Shown here one piece after another: positions 58,566-64,000 of a stretch of 64,000 nucleotides of DNA (position 1 is the first letter of the stretch; each line of letters starts with the position of its first letter). The notes under the pieces were generated by a model. The model made no database searches. It was not told where the DNA came from and was given only the letters and a program-made list of their open reading frames with translations. A program made the position numbers and the translations under genes. Source of the DNA: Mesorhabditis belari (taxonomy: Eukaryota > Nematoda > Chromadorea > Rhabditida > Rhabditidae); assembly GCA_958450365.1 (NCBI GenBank), contig CAUEEP010000928.1, positions 127,501-191,500 of the forward strand, given 5' to 3'.

Positions 58566-60740
58566 TCATTCAATCGCTTCTTCCACTTGTCGATGCTCGC
58601 CGATGAGGCGAAAGACTCTGAAATTGAGAAGAAAAATCGATTGAACCGTTTCACTTCAGAAATGTAACATGAAAGTTTGCTAAAAAATGTTTTTGAAGAT
58701 CTCTCACCTGTATTGGAGAGTGACCGAGAAAAACCAGGCTCTCTCGTTGCCGAAACACAAATAGTAATAGCCTGGAAATGGAGGGGATTCGAAAGGGTTA
58801 TTGCTCTTATAGAAAACATGAACTTTACAATATCCCTTATCCTTTATCTCCTTTGATTCCCCTCAAAACTGACCGCTTTTCGGTGTTTCCCATTTCCAAT
58901 CATCACACAATCTCAACGGTGGCCTTTCACTTCCCGCATAAATCTCTTGCCATAAATCCTCGTTTTCCTAAAAATCAACTTTTCGATATCTCTCACCTTC
59001 ACTTACAATATCGTCTTTTGAATAGTAAATGAAAAAATGAAATCCCTCGGAATGTTTCATGTAAAAGTGAAGCTTTGTGCCAGCTTCCCAGTGATACCTG
59101 CAAAGATAGAAATATGAGAAAATTTGAGTGCACTAGCACTGGCAAAACCCTAAGTTTTTTTGTTTTTGCAAAATCACTTTTTGATGAGTTTATCACCAGC
59201 TGAGACGGAGATCGTGTCAAGATCAACCGGTGAATCGATGCATGGGGGGAATGGTGAGAGTGGAATCTGAAAGCAATCTCATTTCAACTAAAGAAAGAAA
59301 ATTGAATTTTTATACAAATTCTCATCTCTAATTTCCGTCAAAGAGAGCCCACTGGAATTGTGATCATCTCAAAATTGTCCTCATCGTCAGCATTTCCTCC
59401 TTGACAATATTCTTTTGGTAGCAATGAAGCAGAGATATGTTTTAGGAGAGTATTTGAAGGATCCGATGATGAACAAATCTCCAGTCGAGACTGAAATTAT
59501 TTGAGATTTGATCTAGAGTGTGTACATCTCGAGTAAAGCCTTTTCGAACGTGCGGACCAAGACGAAAGCTATCGTAATTTTGTGAATGAATGGGTTACGC
59601 GTTTGTTTCTAAAACGAGCGACTGTTAGGTCGCAGGTTCGAATCCGGTCAGAATTTAAGAAAGAATTCCCGTTTTGATCGATTGTGGCCCAGTGTGCTGT
59701 TTTGTATCATCAACTTACCCTATAATCATTCGGAATGAACGGGATACACGTCGAGTAGAGAAGATTCACGAATTTTGGGGCTCTCACGATGAGAATGTGG
59801 CGAATGAGTTGAGGATATTGCTCGAATAAAGTACCCCACATAATACGATATGGACCTGAAAAGAAAAGAGAGAAAATTCGGCGAGTAACCATGTAAAAAA
59901 GAAGGGTAATTTTGATGGAAGATATCAAATACCAGCTAGTAATGAAAGCAATGCCGGCCGAAACTCTAATCCATCCAAATCCATCACCAAAAGGCCGCCT
60001 GATTGGCGTCCCGTCTTTTTCTGTAAATATTTTCATCTTCTTGTTTTCTTCTCTTCTACATTCTTTCGATTACCTCCAATTCGATAACTTTTCGATGAAT
60101 TCGTTCCATTAAGCGAAATTTCGCTCTCATAAATGAGGTAACCTGGACTCACCGGTTGAAAATGATTTCTTGAAAACAATCCCACCTTTGCATTGTCAAT
60201 CAAACCATGAATATCGATTTTCCCACTTTGCTCAAAAAGAACCACCTAGAATTTTTAGTTATGAGTGTTTAAAAACGTCTTTTCACCTTATTATCGTCAT
60301 CTTTATTTTGCCCGAGAATCGATAATGGAGCGAATTGATCAACTCTTTCATCAAACCCCTCACTCTCTTCTGGCCAATCATCCCAGCCCATCACTTTGCG
60401 CAAGTTTAGATGCCTTTTCAAGATCTAAACACTTTTTTAGGAAAAATTAGAAAAAAAGCAAAAACGTATTCCGTTGCCGGGAATCGAACCCGGGCCTTAT
60501 GGGTGAGAGCCATAAATCCTAACCACTAGACCACAACGGAAGTGGTTGGGGTTGCCGGGAAAGAGCCTTTCTCTCGTTTGCCTTCATTTCGATTACCTTA
60601 GCCGCTTCTTCTTCATTTCCTTCGTATGCTTGTATCCATCGATTTACATTAAAAATATGTTCAATATAAGGATTTCCTTCAGCTTCGGCCAACTTGATCA
60701 CTCTTTTACATGCTTCAAACTCATCGAAAGTCAATGTCAT
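58566..60740 (-). CDS. CRAL-TRIO plus GOLD domain lipid-transfer protein (SEC14-like)
   Basis: ATG at 60740 directly after a TTTCAG acceptor; stop TGA at 58566-58568. N-terminal CRAL-TRIO helix region (GNPYIEHIFNVNRWIQAYEG), then RHLNLRKVMGWDDWPEE, VVLFEQSGKIDIHGLIDNAK, SGGLLVMDLDGLEFRPALLS and FEQYPQLIRHILIVRAPKFV (the conserved SEC14 lipid-pocket strand), then LLPKEYCQGG. A C-terminal GOLD domain follows (about 59280-58600): DTISVSAGDKLIKK, YHWEAGTKLHFYMKHSEG, FIYYSKDDI, NERAWFFSVTLQYR. This matches SEC14-like proteins with GOLD, including the C. elegans ctg group, which bind phospholipids or other hydrophobic ligands at Golgi/endosome membranes. The first intron contains a tRNA gene and a later one a tRNA-like sequence. 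Confidence 0.91.
59576..59656 (+). other. tRNA-like sequence, probable pseudogene
   Basis: A perfect B-box (GGTTCGAATCC) follows an A-box-like region. AATTTTG (59576-59582) pairs with CAGAATT (59649-59655) as an acceptor stem. CGTTT/AAACG form a 5-bp anticodon-type stem, and GCGAC/GTCGC a variable arm. The loop GTTTCTA has a poor position 37, the T stem has a mismatch and the D arm is weak. It is likely a decayed tRNA or tRNA-derived element. It lies in an intron of the CRAL-TRIO/GOLD gene, on the opposite strand. Confidence 0.45.
60469..60540 (-). tRNA. tRNA-Glu (CTC)
   Basis: Read on the minus strand, the 72-nt sequence starts TCCGTTGTGGTCTAGTGGTT and ends with the matching acceptor strand CAACGGA. 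The acceptor stem pairs fully. The A box TGGTCTAGTGGTTAGG and B box GGTTCGAATCC are intact, and the anticodon loop CTCTCAC gives anticodon CTC. It closely resembles animal tRNA-Glu. It lies inside the first intron (about 60437-60597) of the CRAL-TRIO/GOLD gene, on the same strand as the host. Confidence 0.96.
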
Positions 60741-61502
60741 CTGAAATACGTAAAAATTTTGCTTTAAGCGATCCTTGTTTTACGATTATCGAAATCCAAA
60801 TTTTCAGAGTTAAGTTTTAAACTTTAATTTCGAATTTAGGTATTCAAGTAGGTGAAGGAAATTAGTCCCTTAATATCTACAGTATCCATTTTACAGTAAG
60901 CCACAAACAAATCAAAACTATCGATTGAGGAAAAAAAATAATGCCAAAAAGGATGAAAAAAAAGTCGGAAATGCTCCATTTACGTGTCCTTTTTTATCTA
61001 GCGATTTCATCTGAATTCCATCGAAGATCTACAAAATGAGAGCTGGTTTTTCGCCTTTTTGTCTCTGTTTTCACTCTCAACGAAGGGTCGATTTTTTTGA
61101 AGAGAAAGCTGTTTTTTTTTTTCTTGGTAAAGAGATATACCGAAACGAAAATCGGGCATGTATTATTGTAACAATGCGTGAATTGTGAGTAATGATCATA
61201 ATGATGTTTTCCAAAGCTTGTTTAAACTCTTTCAAATATCTAAATTGAATGAAACTTTAAAATTTAACTTTTTTCAACTTTCAAACTGCTTAAAATTTAA
61301 TTTTGAATGCGAACCAAGTTCAAAAAAAAGTGATAACACCTGTCAAAACAACTCTGAATTGAATAATTGGATTGATTATCGAAAGAAAAACAAGACAATT
61401 TGTCGAGAAAAGATCAACTACTCTAATTTCCTGCGCTGAAAAAGACTCTATAAATAGGCAAATCTAGCACAAATCCCTTTGATCATTCCAAACATTTCCA
61501 AA
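60741..61502. other. Divergent intergenic region
   Basis: 762 bp between the CRAL-TRIO/GOLD gene (-) and the RING-like gene (+). AT-rich. A CTATAAATAG TATA-like box at about 61448-61457 lies about 50 bp before the + strand ATG. The short open frame at 61185-61439 shows no domain. Confidence 0.55.
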
Positions 61503-62788
61503 ATGGAATCCCTTTTCTCACCTTTTCACTGCTCTGAATGTCGACAAGAATGTGAGGGATTTTTTTTATTATTTTTAACTCGATAAAACTTTACAAATAT
61601 CTCTTTTATTTGCCACTTTAGTTTCCTCGAACCTTTCACTCGATTCTTCCCCAATTCTCCTCAATTGTTCTCGTTTGGTGTGCCGGAAATGTTGTAAGAG
61701 AAGACTTCGTAAACAGATCAATTTGAAAGATCGAACATCCTGTTATCGAACTACCATTGCACCATATTTATTGATTGGTAGGTGGTAAAATTAAAAAATT
61801 TGCTTTAAAACTTAACATCTCAATAAATATTTCTCAATCATTCAGGTACAATCTCCGAGCTTGCATATCATCGAAATCAGGCCGAGAAACAAAAACGCAT
61901 GACATTCTCTCGATGGGTTCCGGTGGGTTGTTTAAAGAATCCGGTGGGATTAGAAGATACTATTTTAAATATGAGAAACAGTGTGCCGTAAAAGGCTCTT
62001 TAATAACAATTTAATCACACGTGATGGATATCTTATTCTCAAAACATTTTCAGCCTCCTCCTACCGAAATCACTTCTTTACACTGTTCACTGTGCAATAC
62101 TATGTGTAAGTTATTTTGAAAGCTAACAACAAATCTAAAGATGCAATCCAAATGTTGTACCATTTCCTTTTTAGACTCCACCAATCCAAACTCTCCAAAT
62201 AGTGCCGTCATTCTTAAATGTGGTCACGATTTGTGTCAAAATTGCTTTGTCACCGAAAGAGCTCCCGGAAAATTCAAAGTAGTTTCAGTAAATACATTCT
62301 AAAACTCTTTATCCAGTTTATTCACTCGACTTCATCTCTTTTCGAACAAAGAAAAGTTCACTGTGTGGTGCAAGAGTTGTCGAAATGATACTATGGGTAA
62401 TTCGGGTGAGCCAATGGCACAATTAGCCACAGGTTTTTCATGAATATAAACTCTTTTACAAAAGATCTTTCAGAAGTGATCGATTATCTCGTGAGATCTC
62501 GAAAAATGATTAGAAACTCAATTCATGTAAGAAACTGTACCTTTCAAATAATTTAAATGCAAATTCAGCCACTTCATTTTGAGGAACTTTGCCCTCAGAT
62601 CGAACGCAACCCAATGGTAAATACCACTGAAATTTGTCAATCTGAAGCTTTAAATTTAGGATCCTTTCTCAAAATATTGTTCAATTTCCTGTGTCGAGAG
62701 GGTTAAAGGCCAAAAAGTGGCTCAAATGGTCGCCATCAATTCACCGAAAGCTCCCAAGTTTATCAAAAGAGCTGCCAAACGACAATAA
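61503..62788 (+). CDS. RING-like zinc-finger protein
   Basis: ATG at 61503, TAA at 62786-62788, about eight exons. Cys pairs appear as CSECRQE, then LLNCSRLVCRKCCKRR (first finger); CSLCNTM, then VILKCGHDLCQNCF (second, a RING-style C...CGHxxCxxC pattern); and WCKSCRN. The tail is basic (KAPKFIKRAAKRQ). No named family is recognised; RING-type E3 ligase or another zinc-binding role is inferred from spacing only. Start chosen as the first ATG after a TATA-like box. It converges on WBP11, with 153 bp between stops. Confidence 0.76.
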
Positions 62789-62941
62789 ATGTTAATCTGT
62801 TTTATCACAAAGTTTTTTTTAAATTTCTTATAAAAAACATACAGAAATAATGAACAAAGTGTTTTAAACAGAAAAAAATTTCCACTCAAAACAACAATAA
62901 ATACTCGTATTGAAAGTAAATAACTCATGGAAAAGAATATT

Positions 62942-64000
62942 TTACAATAGACCAGATAATTCTTTCATGAATTCATTGTAGGCTTCATCGGTAGATTTCG
63001 CCGCGTTTGTTTCGGCTGGTCTAGGTGCTCGAGCAAGCTAAATATAGATATGAACATTCAATTAGGCAATTCAAGATAAATAACAAATAGCTGACTTTCG
63101 GTGGGAGATGAGTGGTTGTGTTTGGTTTCTTCTTGAGGACGGTGGGCACTAATTTGGCGGCTTCTCGACGAAGGTCTCTGAGCTGAGGGGCTCCAACAAG
63201 AGTCGTCGGTTGAATGGGACCAATAGATGATGAGCTTGCAGCCGTATTACGAGATCGAATCTAAACAGAACAATAATTGGTCGAATACAATAATATTAAA
63301 TTTAAGTTGTCAAAAGTTACCTGAGGTGCTCCGGAAATAATAGCCACATCAGGAATCACCGGCATTTGCACAGGAATCTGTGGCGGCTGGGCAAAAATGG
63401 CTAAGGGTAGTGGCGGCTTCATAGGTAGGGTTGGAGCTAAATATTTTTGATTATTTTCAAATGATCGAATTATTATTGAACTTTTAGTCAATGAATTTAA
63501 ATAAACGAACGTCTAAGCAATGGATGCGTATTGAATGTTGGTTGCGGAAGGCTGCCAAACCCGGGCACATGACCCAATTCTTCGGGAACTAAACGACCAT
63601 GGAATAAAAATTCTTGCTTAAAAACGCACTTGGTACTGGGTCAAGATTATTGTCATCAAATTCTCCATAGTTGTCCATTTCATCTTCACTTGCACTCAAA
63701 TCAGGTGGTGGACCGCATGGAGGCCCTGGAGGTTTTCTTCGATCACGCGGAAGTTTGAAGCTTCTAAAACATGAAAGATTTTGGAGACAACTAACGATAA
63801 ATGAGCCCGAAGCTGTTCAAATTAAATAACCACTTACACGCTACGTCCCTCCTTTTTCTTTGGTTGTTCATAAGTGCGCGGCCCCATCAGTTGCAGGGTT
63901 CTATCATCACCTAGACAAATCTTTATAAAATTCAATTAGGAAATTCGTCTTACCTTCTTTCATTTCACCATCAGGCAACGGGATAATAGTTGGATCAATC
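62942..64000 (-). CDS. WBP11: WBP11-like pre-mRNA splicing factor, 5' end outside the window
   Basis: Stop TAA at 62942-62944. The final exon ends STDEAYNEFMKELSGLL, matching the DDVYEAFMKEMEGLL end of animal WBP11. Upstream exons contain APQLRDLRREAAKLVPTVL (family KPQIT..RFVPTALRVRR region), proline-rich stretches, and near the window edge PRDRRKPPGPPCGPPPDLSA and ...IPLPDGEMKEG (family IPLPD and GRKPPGPPPGPPPP). WBP11 is a nuclear protein that binds WW domains and PQBP1, associates with spliceosomes and activates Prp43-type helicases in yeast and vertebrates. Only the C-terminal half is in the window. Confidence 0.87.

Overview
The window looks like nuclear DNA from a free-living or parasitic nematode. 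It is AT-rich, genes are broken into many small exons by mostly 40-60 bp introns ending in TTTCAG or TTTTAG, several start codons follow a trans-splice-like acceptor, and the content (P-glycoprotein, MADF/BESS, an RPGRIP1L/MKS-5-type ciliary gene, Tc1/mariner debris) fits Rhabditida. No rRNA, CRISPR or prokaryotic features are present. All gene models were read by eye from conserved peptides and splice-phase agreement, so exon ends are approximate unless a codon is named.

Layout. 0.35-8.8 kb (-): RPGRIP1L/MKS-5 homologue, with a long-terminal-inverted-repeat (TIR) transposon in an intron near its 3' end. 9.9-13.2 kb (-): NOC2 ribosome-biogenesis factor, divergent from a tandem pair of PLGRKT-like membrane proteins (13.6-15.1 kb, +) that look like an operon. 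15.3-16.9 kb (-): protein with two MADF domains and a BESS motif. 18.1-22.1 kb (-): B-box-like/coiled-coil protein whose 1.8 kb intron holds a nest of four transposable elements. 23.9-25.0 kb (-): small acidic single-pass membrane protein. 25.3-26.25 kb: decayed copies of an ABC-transporter 3' end and a kinase C-lobe. 27.6-31.6 kb (+): membrane receptor with Ig-like domains and a Ser/Thr-type kinase domain. 32.0-42.3 kb (-): full P-glycoprotein (ABCB) with at least four transposable-element insertions in introns. 43.9-47.6 kb (-): gamma-glutamylcyclotransferase. 49.5-53.8 kb (+): secreted, Cys-rich, probably GPI-anchored protein with two repeated modules. 54.1-57.7 kb (-): 4-coumarate-CoA-ligase-like acyl-CoA synthetase ending in a peroxisomal SKI signal. 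58.6-60.7 kb (-): CRAL-TRIO plus GOLD protein with a tRNA-Glu(CTC) in its first intron. 61.5-62.8 kb (+): RING-like zinc-finger protein. 62.9 kb to the window end (-): WBP11 splicing factor, 5' end missing.

These genes do not form one pathway; this is an ordinary gene-dense chromosome segment. The unusual material is the Ig-kinase receptor beside degraded relatives, the TAG-acceptor block at 9.9-15.1 kb, an acyl-CoA-synthetase fragment captured in an intron of the neighbouring gene, two tRNA-type sequences inside one host gene, and a rich set of inverted-repeat elements.
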